Origin: Bufo bufo
Lineage: Eukaryota; Chordata; Amphibia; Anura; Bufonidae
Direction of reading: 5' to 3'
Length of the DNA stretch: 64,000 bases
Assembly: GCF_905171765.1 (NCBI RefSeq)
Contig: NC_053390.1
Span: forward strand, 216,083,927-216,147,926
Under the pieces are notes generated by a model that was not told where the DNA came from, made no database searches, and saw only the letters and a program-made list of their open reading frames with translations. The translations under genes and the position numbers were made by a program. This document shows, in pieces, positions 43,441 through 53,250 of the stretch. Every line of letters starts with the position of its first letter. Position 1 is the first letter of the stretch.

Positions 43441-43889
43441 TATAGGGAATAGTCGTACAATAAGGATTTTAATATGCCCAAAAATGAAAAATTCGTTTTG
43501 GGGGGGGGGTGTCAGAAGCCGTTTAAATTAGAGGGGCAAAGGTTTAAAAGTAATATCAGGAAGTATTACTTTACTGAGAGAGTAGTGAATGCATGGAATA
43601 GCCTTCCTGCAGAATTGGTAGCTGCAAATACAGTGAAGGAGTTTAAGTATGCATGGGATAGGCATAAGGCCATCCTTCATATAAGATAGGGCCAAGGGCT
43701 ATTCATAGTATTTAGTATATTGGGCAGACTAGATGGGCCAAATGGTTCTTATCTGCCGACATTCTATGTTTCTATGACATATACCCATTTTTAAAGTGCA
43801 CCTGCACTGCATATGTGCCAGGGGAAGGGAAAATAATACAGTCTGTGAGTTCAGGGACCCCTGTGCTGCATTTCTGAGAGTGAAATATA

Positions 43890-45400
43890 CCGTATTTTTC
43901 GCCCTATAAGACGCACCGGCCCATAAGACGCACCTAGGTTTTTGGGGAGGAAAATAAGAAAAAAATTTTTAACCAAAAGGTGTGCTTTTGGTGGGTTTGG
44001 AACTAATGGTGGTCTGTGGATGACGGACACTGTTATGGGGGGATCTGTGGATGACGGACACTGTTATAGGGGGGATCTGTGGATGACGGACACTGTTATG
44101 GGGGGATCTGTGGATGACGGACACTGTTATGGGGGGATCTGTGGATGACGGACACTGTTATGGGGGGGATCTGTGGATGACAAACACTGTTATGGGGGGG
44201 ATCTGTGGATGACGGACACTTATGGGGGGATCTGTGGATGACGGACACTGTTATGGGGGGGATCTGTGGATGACGGACACTTATGGGGGGGATCTGTGGA
44301 TGACGGACACTTATGGGGGGGGTCTGTGGATGACGGACACTTATGGGGGGGATCTGTGGATGACGGACACTTATGGGGGGGATCTGTGGATGACGGACAC
44401 TTATGGGGGGGATCTGTGGATGACGGACACTTATGGGGGGGATCTGTGGATGACGGACACTTATGGGGGGATCTGTGGATGACGGACACTTATGGGGGGA
44501 TCTGTGGATGACGGACACTGTTACAGGGGGGGGGGATCTGTGGCTGGCACTGTTACAGGGGGGGGATCTGTGGATGGCACAGTTAAGGGGTGGGGGGGCA
44601 CTGTGGATGGCACTGTTATGGGGTGGGGGATCTGTGGATGGCACTGTTATATATGCGCCATCCACAGACCCCCCACCCCATAACAGTGCCATCCACAGTG
44701 CCCCCCCCAGCCCATAACAGTGCCATCCACAGACTCCCACCCCATAACAGTGCCATCCACAGTGCCCCCCCAGCCCATAACAGTGCCATCCACAGACCCC
44801 CACCCCTTAACTGTGCCATCCACAGATTCCGTGTGCCCCGAGCCCCCCCCGCCCCCGCATACAAATATAAAATGTATTATTGAATTGAAAGTTATTAAAC
44901 ATGCCCCCCTCACTCCTAATAGTACCGTATATCCGAATTTCTTCTGTATAATGCCGGCAGGCGGGCCGGGCGGCCGGCGCGTCCCTCAGTGACGTCACTT
45001 GTCTGCGCCGCCTGCTTCATTCATAAAGGAGGTGGCGCAGGCACGTGACATCAGGGAGTTACGCTGCCGCCTGCCCGTCCTGACTGCCGGCATTATACAG
45101 AAGAAATTAAGATATACGGTACTATTAGGAGTGAGGGGAGCATGTTTAATAACTTTTAATTCAATAATACATTTTATATTAGTATACCGGAGCGGTGGGG
45201 CGGGGCTATAGTACAGTGACCGCACCGCTCCACCGCTATTGCCGGCCCCCAGCTCCTCCTCCCAGTCCCTCCCCCGGCCCCTGCTCCGTACATCGCATCC
45301 AGCGATGTAAAACTGCCAGCATTCGCCCCATAAGACGCAGGGGCATTTTCCTCCCATTTTTGGGGAGGATAAAGTGCGTCTTATGGGGCGAAAAATACGG
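43890..45400. mobile_element. TA-flanked foldback element (CCGTATTTTTCGCCC ends)
   Basis: Ends CCGTATTTTTCGCCCTATAA and inverse are flanked by TA. The interior has a minisatellite (44010-44530), its inverted copies (44650-44830) and a GC-rich hairpin (44946-45090). Inverted AAACAT/ATGTTT and ATACATTTTATA blocks border the hairpin. Non-coding; mariner-like by target site. Confidence 0.8.
44010..44530. repeat. Minisatellite GATCTGTGGATGACGGACAC, unit 28-32 bp
   Basis: About 17 tandem copies with a variable G run and optional TGTTAT. The related unit GATCTGTGGATGGCACTGTT follows to 44650 and reappears inverted to 44830. Confidence 0.95.
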
Positions 45401-45724
45401 TAATCAGTTAAATCCATCTGTTCCATTGTGGGTGACATACAGTCCTGATCATAAGTTTAAGACCACTTGAAAAATGGCAAAAAAATCATATTTTACATTG
45501 TTGGATCTTAACAAGGTTCCAAGTAGAGCTTCAACATGCAACAAGAAGAAATGAGAGTGAGACAAAACATTTTTTGAGCATTCAATTAATTGAAAATAAC
45601 AATTAAACTGAAACAGGCTGTTTCTCAGCTGATCCAAATTTTACGACCACATGCCTTCAAAAGGCCAAATCTGTGCAAAGATGTGGATTTATTGTCATTT
45701 TCTGTCAGGTAGTCACACGTTGTG

Positions 45725-46726
45725 ATGGCTAAGGCAAAAAAAGTCTCCCTTTTTGAATGTGGTCGGGTTGTTGAACTGCATAAGCAGGGTCTCTCACAGT
45801 GCGCCATCGCTGCTGAGGTGGGACGCAGTAAGACAGTCATTTGGAATTTCTTAAATGATCCTGAGGGTTAAGGAACAAAAAAGTCAAGTGGAAGACCCAA
45901 AAAAATTTCATCAGCACTGAGCCGGAGGATCCAATTGGCCGTCCGTCAAGACACTGGACGATCCTCGACCCAAATTAAGGCCCTTACTGGTGCTGACTGC
46001 AGCCCCATAACCATCAGACGGCATCTGAAACTGAAGGGCTTCAAAAACAAAAAACGTCTTCAAAGACCTCATCTCCGTGAACGCCACAGAACTGCTCGTT
46101 TGGACTTTGCAAGAGAGCACCAAACATGGGACATTCAAAGGTGGAAGAAAGTTTTATTTTCTGATGAGAAAAAATTTAACCTTGATGGTCCTGATGGTTT
46201 CCAATGTTACTGGCATGACAAGCAGATCCCACCTGAGATGTTTTCTACGCGCCACAGTGGAGGGGGTGCCATAATTGTCTGGGGTGCTTTTTCCTTCAGT
46301 GGAACAATGGAGCTTCAGGAAGTGCAGGGGCGTCAAACGGCCGCTGGCTATGTCCAGATGTTGCAGAGAGCATTCCTCATGACTGAGGGCCCTCGTCTGT
46401 GTGGTAACGACTGGGTTTTTCAACAGGACAATGCTACAGTACACAATGCCCGCAGGACAAGGGACTTCTTCCAGGAGAATAACATCACTCTTTTGGCCCA
46501 TCCTGCGTGTTCCCCTGATCTAAATCCAATTGAGAACCTTTGGGGATGGATGGCAAGGGAAGTTTACAAAAATGGACAACAGTTCCAGACAGTAGATGGC
46601 CTTCGTGCGGCCGTCTTCACCTCTTGGAGAAATGTTCCCACTCACCTCATGGAAACGCTTGCATCAAGCATGCCGAAACGAATTTTTGAAGTGATAAACA
46701 ATAACGGCGGAGCTACTCATTACTGA
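45725..46726 (+). pseudogene. Tc1 transposase (DD34E) with one premature stop
   Basis: Starts MAKAKKVSLFECGRVVELHK and ends NNNGGATHY, 333 codons, the usual length. Paired-type helix-turn-helix region at residues 1-110 with the GRPKK AT-hook-like motif. Catalytic blocks: [23 protein letters not shown] and [13 protein letters not shown], with 34 residues between the second D and the E. The only defect seen is codon 49, TAA at 45869-45871. All three catalytic residues are present. Confidence 0.93.
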
Positions 46727-46843
46727 GTTCATGTTTGGAAGTTGGATTTCTGTTTTGGGGGGGTTTAGTTTTTTTTTTTGGAGGTGTGGTCCTAAACTTT
46801 TGATCAGCTGAAAAACGGCCTGTTTCAGTTTATTCGTTGTTTT

Positions 46844-47952
46844 TAGGGGTGCACCGAAATGAAAATTCTGGTCCGAAACCGAAACCGAAAATTCAGGATG
46901 CCCTTGACCGAAAACCGAAACTGCCTTTTTGCCCAAATACTTTTAAAATATTTTTTTTTTTTATGATTTTATTAATAATTCTTTTTCATGAATGAAATTC
47001 ATCTGTGGGTGGCGCTGTTATGGAGGGGGGATATGTGCACTGTTATGGGCATAACAGTGCACAGATCCCTTTCCCCATAACAGTGCACAGATCCCTTTCC
47101 CCATAACAGTGCACAGATCCCTTTCCCCATAACAGTGCACAGATCCCTTTCCCCATAACAGTGCACAGATCCCTTTCCCCATAACAGTGCACAGATCCCT
47201 TTCCCCATAACAGTGCACAGATCCCTTTCCCCATAACAGTGCACAGATCCCTTTCCCCATAACAGTGCACAGATCCCTTTCCCCATAACAGTGCACAGAT
47301 CCCTTTCCCCATAACAGTGCACAGATCCCTTTCCCCATAACAGTGCACAGATCCCTTTCCCCATAACAGTGCACAGATCCCTTTCCCCATAACAGTGCAC
47401 AGATCCCTTTCCCCATAACAGTGCACAGATCCCTTTCCCCATAACAGTGCACAGATCCCTTTCCCCATAACAGTGCACAGATCCCTTTCCCCATAACAGT
47501 GCACAGATCCCCCCTCCCCATAGCAGTGCCATAGACCGATCCCCCTACCCATAACAGCCCCGGCCCTGCTGCTCACAGCAGACTAATCACTCACTGCTGC
47601 TTTATTTTACCTTACAATCGTGACGCTCCAGTAACAACTCTGCAGGCAGAGCGGAGGGCGGCGTAACGTCACTTACTCACGTGACGCATCTGCTCCGCCC
47701 ACTTTATGAATGAAGGAGGCGGAGCAGGCACGTCACGTGAGTAAGTGACGTTACGCCGCCCTCCGCTCTGCCTGCAGAGTTGTTACTGGAGCGTCACGAT
47801 TGTAAGGTAAAATAAAGATGCAGTGACTTAAAGTAAACCGCCCGCCCGGCGCGGGTGACAAATCCCACACCCCATATTTTCTGCCGATATGTACCAATAT
47901 CGGCCGAAATGGATTAGGCCCATTTTCAGCCGATATTTTCGGTGCACCCCTA
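46844..47952. mobile_element. hAT-type MITE with exact 8-bp duplication
   Basis: Flanked by GTTGTTTT (46836-46843 and 47953-47960). Ends TAGGGGTGCACCGAAAT and, inverted, TAGGGGTGCACCGAAAAT. The interior contains a 26-bp minisatellite and a GC-rich palindrome at 47615-47815. Non-coding. Confidence 0.93.
47045..47515. repeat. 26-bp minisatellite, about 18 near-identical copies
   Basis: The unit CATAACAGTGCACAGATCCC plus TTTCCC repeats with almost no divergence. Because 26 is not a multiple of three, all three minus-strand frames stay open and show the same 26-residue repeat; it is not a gene. Confidence 0.97.
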
Positions 47953-49234
47953 GTTGTTTTCATTAAATTGAATGCTCAAAAAATGTTTTGTATCACTCCC
48001 ATTTCTTCTTGTTGCATGTTGAAGTTCTACTTGGAACTTTGTTAAGATCCAGCCATGCTAAATATGATTTTTTGCCATTTTTCAAGTGGTCTTAAACTTT
48101 TGATCAGGACTGTATTTAAATTTTTTGTTGTAAAGTACCTCTGAGGCCTGCACTGCATATGTGACAGGCAGGCACAAAAATTCAGCAAATCCATCTGTTC
48201 CATTGTAGGGGTACCTTTTTGCCCTGTGCTGCATTTCTGACAGTCCAATAAAACCGCCAAATACTGCAGTTACATTTTTTGCTGAAAAATTCTAATTTTT
48301 GTTGCTATAAAGTACATTTGCGGCCTATGCTGCGTTCCTGTCAGTCAAATAAAACCATTAAATACCGCTGTTACATTTTTGGGCTTCAAATTCACATTTT
48401 TGGGTGTAAAGTACCTCTTAGGCCAGCATATGTGACAGGCAGGCACATAAATTCAGCAAATCCATCTGTTCCATTGTAGGGGTGACATATCCACAATTTT
48501 TTATGTTAAAAACCCCTGTGCTTCATTTGTGAGAGTGAAATATAATCACAGTTAAATCCATCTGTTTCATTTAGGGAGCAATAAAGTACCTTTTAGCCCT
48601 GTGCTGCATTTCTGGTAGTTAAAGAAATACAGTTAAATCCATCTGTTTCATTGTGTGTGAGGAAAAAACTTTTTTTTTTTTTTGGCAATAAAGTACCTTT
48701 GCTGCCTGCACTGCATAGCAGACCGGGCAATAAGTTTAAAAAACTCATCTGTTCCATTGTTGGGCGACATTAACCCATTTTGGCCATCAAAAAACCCTTG
48801 CTCTGCATTGTTCACAAGGAACTTAATTTAGTAAAAACGTATGTTACTGCGGTGGGTGACCGCAAAAAGTGAGGAGAGCGTCAAACAAGGGACGTGGCCC
48901 TGGTTGTGGTGCTGCTGGTGGAGCTCCTGTTGCAGGGGGTGGACGTGGTTGATCTGTGCCAGCTACACGCACAAGTGAAACACCTTCCTCAGGTGTGAGT
49001 AGGCGACAGAACCTTCGGCGTTATTTGGTAGGGCCGAATGCGGCTCTACGAATGGTGAGGCCAGGACAAGTACAGGCGATAGTAGATTGGGTTGCCGACA
49101 GTGCCTCCAGTTCCTTCACATTGTCTCCCACCCAGTCCCCTGCTGAAAGCTCAGAGTTGGCACCTGCAGCCCATGGCCATCAGTCTTTCACCTCACCCCC
49201 TTGAAAATCAGCCAAGCAGTCTGAGCCCCAAGTC

Positions 49235-50373
49235 ATGCAGCAGTCTCTTCTGCTTTTTGATGACTCTGCTAGCAGGGTTCCCAGGGCCATCCACATAGCC
49301 CCAGAAGTGGAAGAGATTGAGTGCACCGATGCCCAACCACTTATGTTTCAGGATGAGGCCATGGGAAGACCACCGCAGCACGTCTTGGATGATGACGAAA
49401 CACAGGTGCCAACTGCTGTGGCTTTCTACAGTGTGCAGACCGACAAGGAGGGCAGGGGTGAAGACTGGATGGAAGATGATGTGGGGGACGATGAGGTCCT
49501 CGACCCCACATGGAATCAAGGACATGCGAGTGACCAGTGTAGTTCGGAGGAAGAGGCGGTGGTCGCACAGAGCCACCAGCACAGCAAAAGAGGGAGCAGG
49601 GTGCAAAAGCAGAGCAGCCATCCCCTATACAGTACACCTCCTACTGCCCACTGCAGCAAGGGACCGAGCCCACCAAAGCCAGCTCCAAGGAGTTCCCTGG
49701 AGTGGCAGTTCTTCAGACAATGTGCTGACGACAAGACACGAGTGGTTTGCAAGCTGTGTAATCAGAGCCTGAAGCGAGGCATAAACGTTCTCAACCTGAG
49801 CACAACCTGCATGACCAGGCATCTAAGTGCAAAGCACGAGCTGCAGTGGAGTAGACACCTCAAAAACCAAGAAAGGTCTCTGGCTCCTTCTGCTTCCTCT
49901 TCTGCTGCAGTGAAAGTGGCACCTGCCACCCCTCAAACAGAGGATGTGCCAGGAACGCCACCACCTAGCATCTCCACAATGTCCCATGGAAGCGTTCAGC
50001 TGTCTATCTCCCAAACACTGGAACGAAAGAGGAAGTACCCCCCTACCCACCTGCGATTACTGGCCTTTGAAATGCTGTGATTCCGTCTGGTGGAGACGGA
50101 GAGTTTAAAGAATCTGATGGCGGTGGCTGTCCCACAGTACGTCATGCCCAGCCGCCACTACTTTTCCAGGCGTGCCATACCTTCCCTGCACAACCAAGTG
50201 GGGGACAAAATCAGGTGTGCACTGCGCAACGCCATCTGTGGCAAGGTCCACCTAACTACGGATACGTGGACCAGTAAGCACGGTCAGGGACGTTATATCT
50301 CCCTAACAGCACACTGGGTAAATGCAGTGGCGGCTGGGTCTGAGGCGTATAGCAGTTTGGCGCATGTCCTTCC
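49235..50373 (+). pseudogene. hAT transposase, N-terminal part with BED zinc finger
   Basis: An acidic, low-complexity N-terminus is followed by a BED finger at about residues 150-210. It reads FFRQCADD, VVCKLCNQSL, STTCMTRHLSAKH, with the C-x2-C and H-x4-H ligands. A TGA at 50078-50080 replaces what is probably an arginine codon (AFEML-stop-FRLVETESL), a typical CpG transition. The frame continues with TTDTWTSKHGQGRYISLTAH, the start of the catalytic domain. At AHVLP it is cut by the second hAT element and resumes at 59226. The true start may be upstream (about 48956). Confidence 0.85.
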
Positions 50374-50498
50374 ACTAGGGTTGGGCGATATCAAAAATAT
50401 TCCCACGATAACGATATTAAGAAATTTATCGGGATAACGATATATATTGCGATAAATACCCATTTAGCAGAAAAAAACACTTGGGGCCAAAAGGAGAT

Positions 50499-50735
50499 GC
50501 TATACTGTATGGGGCAGCCACAAGGAGACGTTACACTGTATGGGGCAGCCACAAGGAGACGTTACACTGTATGGGGCAGCCACAAGGAGACGTTACACTG
50601 TATGGGGCAGCCACAAGGAAACGTTACACTGTATAGTGCAACCACAAGGAGATGTTTTACTGTATGGGGCGGTGGGCCACAAGAAGACATTATACTATAT
50701 GGGGCGGTGGGCCACAAGGAGACGTTATACTGTAT
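50499..50735. repeat. 31-bp minisatellite TATGGGGCAGCCACAAGGAG
   Basis: About seven copies of TATGGGGCAGCCACAAGGAG plus ACGTTACACTG, the last two altered (GGCGGTGGGCC). The flank to 51250 is unassigned apart from a long G run near 50889. Confidence 0.9.
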
Positions 50736-51253
50736 GGGGTGGTGTGTGATAGTGCAGGGACGCCTCTTATGATCCATCTAACTGGGGTAAAATCCTATTA
50801 GGATAATTCGTGGAGGAAGTCTTCTTTGGGAGATTTTAAAGAAGAGAACAGGGCTCCACATTGGCTAGAAGTGACAACTGGTAATGTGGGGGGGGGGGGG
50901 GGGTCATTCTGTGGTGATGTCACTCTCCACCCTCAAAATAGCACTACATGAGGAAGCTGACTTCAAATATGAAGTTCTCCTACCCCTATAAATCACCCCC
51001 ATAGACAGTGACTGCAGTCATTATCTGAAGGAGGAGTAGTGAAATAGCCAGGGGTTATGTTAGCAGTCAGTAGTGGGCTGTCGGTCACAAAGGGCGACGC
51101 AGATGAAAACACAGAAAACACCATCAATGTAAAACATCAGTCTACCGAAGCCCAGTACACATGATATATACACGTCATGTATGTACACAATGACATCTCT
51201 ATTTATATCACAGGTGGACACTGGAGTGAAGACACATGCGTTGGTGACACATA

Positions 51254-51709
51254 TTAAACAGGACCTTTCATGGGTCCAAAGAATATGAACTTAGTAGCAG
51301 GCTGCATAGAGCGGCGCCCAGGGATCTAAGTGCAATTACTATTATTCCTGGGCACTGCTCCGTTCGCCCGCTGTGGCCCCCGGTAATTTCTCAACATTCG
51401 GTGCAAGTAGGAGGAGACACCAGTGTCTATCCTTCTCCCTGACAGCAGCGCTGTCCAATCACAGCACAGAGCTCAGAGTCAGGGAGAAAAAAAAACCTCT
51501 GTGATTGGACAGCGCTGCTGTCAGGGAGAAGGAGGGACACTGGCGACTCCTCCTACTTGCACCGAATGTTGAGAAATTACCGGGGGCCACAGCGGACGAA
51601 CTGAGCGGCGCCCAGGAATAATAGTAAGTGCACTTAGATCCCTGGGCGCCGGTCTATGCAGCCTGCTACTAAGTTCATATTCTTTGGACCCATGAAAGGT
51701 CCTCTTTAA
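51254..51709. mobile_element. TTAA-flanked foldback, sister of 14300-14790
   Basis: TTAA lies at 51254-51257 and 51706-51709; ends ACAGGACCTTTCATGGGTCC and inverse. Long arms share GGGCGCCGCTC-like and TACTATTATTCCTGG blocks. Its right TTAA is also the left TTAA of the piggyBac transposon. Confidence 0.85.
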
Positions 51710-52640
51710 CCTGCTCAGGACCGCCGTACGCAGAATTGCGTCTTTGCGGGGGTCCTGTTACTCTGGGTGGACGCGCCGGTGCGTCCTCTCGCGAGACGCG
51801 AGATTTCGGGCAAAGCCGGCCAGCGCATGCACATCGCGGGCTGGCAAAATTTAAAAGACAAGTTCGTCATCAACCTGCCAGCCAATGATCGTCGCTGGCA
51901 GGTTGATGATTTTTAAAAAATCAAATCAGAAGCCATCTAACACCTTATACTTATAAATATAATGTGTTAAATGGATTCTGTGCTCCTCTGCTGGTCCTTT
52001 TCGTCGGTTGGTTCCAGCAGAGGAGCAGACATCACTGTGAGTACCCACCAACACCACACTTAGCCCCCAGATCACCCTCCATCACCCCAATTAACCCCTT
52101 GATCGCCCCTGTCAATCACCTAGTGAAAGGGAAAAAAGTGATCAGTGTAAACTGTCACTTTTTTTTTTCACTGGTATTGATTTATAGTTTTAGGATAGTT
52201 TAGGTCCCTTGGTTAGGTAGTTAGCGTTGGTTAGCGCCCAGCCCACCGGACTCACTGATTCGCTGATCTCGTATTGCTAATCAGTATTTGTACTTTTATA
52301 GTATCTGTAAGTGATCAAAACTGATCACAGTCAGATCTATAATAGTATTAGTGTCACCTTAGTTCACCCTCCACCCAAAACGCAGTGTTTGCCCGATCAG
52401 GCCTGATCGGTCGCCCACACGTGCGTTCACCCACGCCCGCCCCGCCGCAGTGACAAAATTTTTTTTGTTTTTTGATCACTGCACAATCACTTTACAAGCG
52501 CTGCGGCGAAAAAAAATCAGTTTTGATATTTTTTATCAATCGCAGCGGCCTCCGGTACTTCGCTAGCCTCCCCTTTGTAAGACAGGCTTGCTTTTTTTCT
52601 TAGGTAGACTCAGGGAATACCCCTAAATTTAGTAGTCCAA

Positions 52641-53250
52641 ATGTCAAACAGGGGGTATTCTTCTGAAGAGGCCTACAGGCTTCTGACCCAGTCGGATGAG
52701 GAATGGGAACCCTCAGCTGACGAATCTAGCGGGTCAGAATATGAACCTGTAGAAAGCAGTGGCAGTCTGACCCAAAGTTCGGACGAGGAGGTTGAGGTCC
52801 CTGATAGCACCAGGCGTACCCGGCCCCTTGTTGCTAGACCACAGGTTGCGCAGGATCCGTTTCAAGGGCAGCAGAGTGGGGCTGGCGCTGTCGGATCACG
52901 TGGTGAGGCATACACCAGCAGCGCAGCCCATCCTGGACCTAGTACCAGCACTGCCGTACAACATGGTGAAGTGGCGAGCACCAGAAGGGCAGTTGAAGCT
53001 GGTACAGTGGCACGTGAAATAGTTACCCCGTCGCAGCAACCGCAAAGACAGGCCCGTAGAGCCCCTAGAGTCCCTGAGGTGCTGGCAAACCCTGATTGGC
53101 AGTCCCCAACTTCAGCCGCACCATTAGTTCCCCCTTTCACCACCCAGTCTGGAGTTCGGGTTGAGACAGCTCAGATCGGTTCAGCCCTGGGATTTTTTGA
53201 GCTGTTCTTGGCTGCGGAGCTCTTGGACTTAGTTGTGGCAGAAACAAATC
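52641..53250 (+). pseudogene. piggyBac transposase, N-terminal part
   Basis: About 203 residues from MSNRGYSSEEAYRLLTQSDE to ELLDLVVAETNRY. The acidic SDEEWEPSADESS start and the FFELFLAAELLDLVVAETN helix are typical of piggyBac-derived transposases. The conserved middle with the first catalytic aspartate is missing because CR1 sequence begins at about 53251. The reading frame runs on without a break into CR1, giving a 972-residue open frame ending at 55559. Confidence 0.88.

Larger units (their letters stand above)
39869..43689 (+). pseudogene. CR1 LINE ORF2 (endonuclease and reverse transcriptase), copy B
   Basis: The endonuclease frame (39869-40588) contains LSTNARSLGNKINEL, VTETWFNES, IMGDFNLPDVNW, DLVFTNG and SDHQSVWF, the APE-type signature set. 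A frameshift near 40588 and further damage (in-frame stop in KSFRF, gaps to 41019, stop at 41259) separate it from the reverse transcriptase. That part has FSKAFDTVPHRRL, TSGVPQGSVLGP and CVFLLM/LFADDTKICN. The C-terminus resumes after two nested MITEs and ends KAILHIR at 43689. Not functional. Confidence 0.88.
39244..43775 (+). mobile_element. CR1-clade LINE, copy B, nearly full length
   Basis: It has ORF1 with an SGNH esterase, ORF2 with endonuclease and reverse transcriptase, and the CR1-type 3' end ATTCTATGTTTCTATG. It is interrupted by a Harbinger MITE (42306-42802) and a palindromic MITE (42988-43440). It carries more frameshifts than copies A and C, so it is older. It lies within the 5' region of the hAT element. 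Confidence 0.9.
45440..48112 (+). mobile_element. Tc1-like transposon, nearly complete
   Basis: Ends CAGTCCTGATCATAAGTTTA and, inverted, CAGTCCTGATCAAAAGTTTA are flanked by TA (45438-45439 and 48113-48114). Terminal repeats are over 150 bp. The transposase is at 45725-46726. A hAT MITE is nested at 46844-47952. Confidence 0.93.

Noticed and set aside
44096..44803. 235-residue proline-rich open frame with CPSSTDPPHK repeats
   Set aside because: It is the translation of a G-rich 28-32-bp minisatellite; there is no start context, domain or splice evidence.
47045..47515. CRISPR-like regular repeat array
   Set aside because: Repeats are directly adjacent without spacers, in a vertebrate hAT MITE; no cas genes.
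46999..47576. Three overlapping 167-177-residue open frames on the minus strand
   Set aside because: They are translations of a 26-bp tandem repeat. Because 26 is not divisible by three, all frames stay open and show the same repeat.
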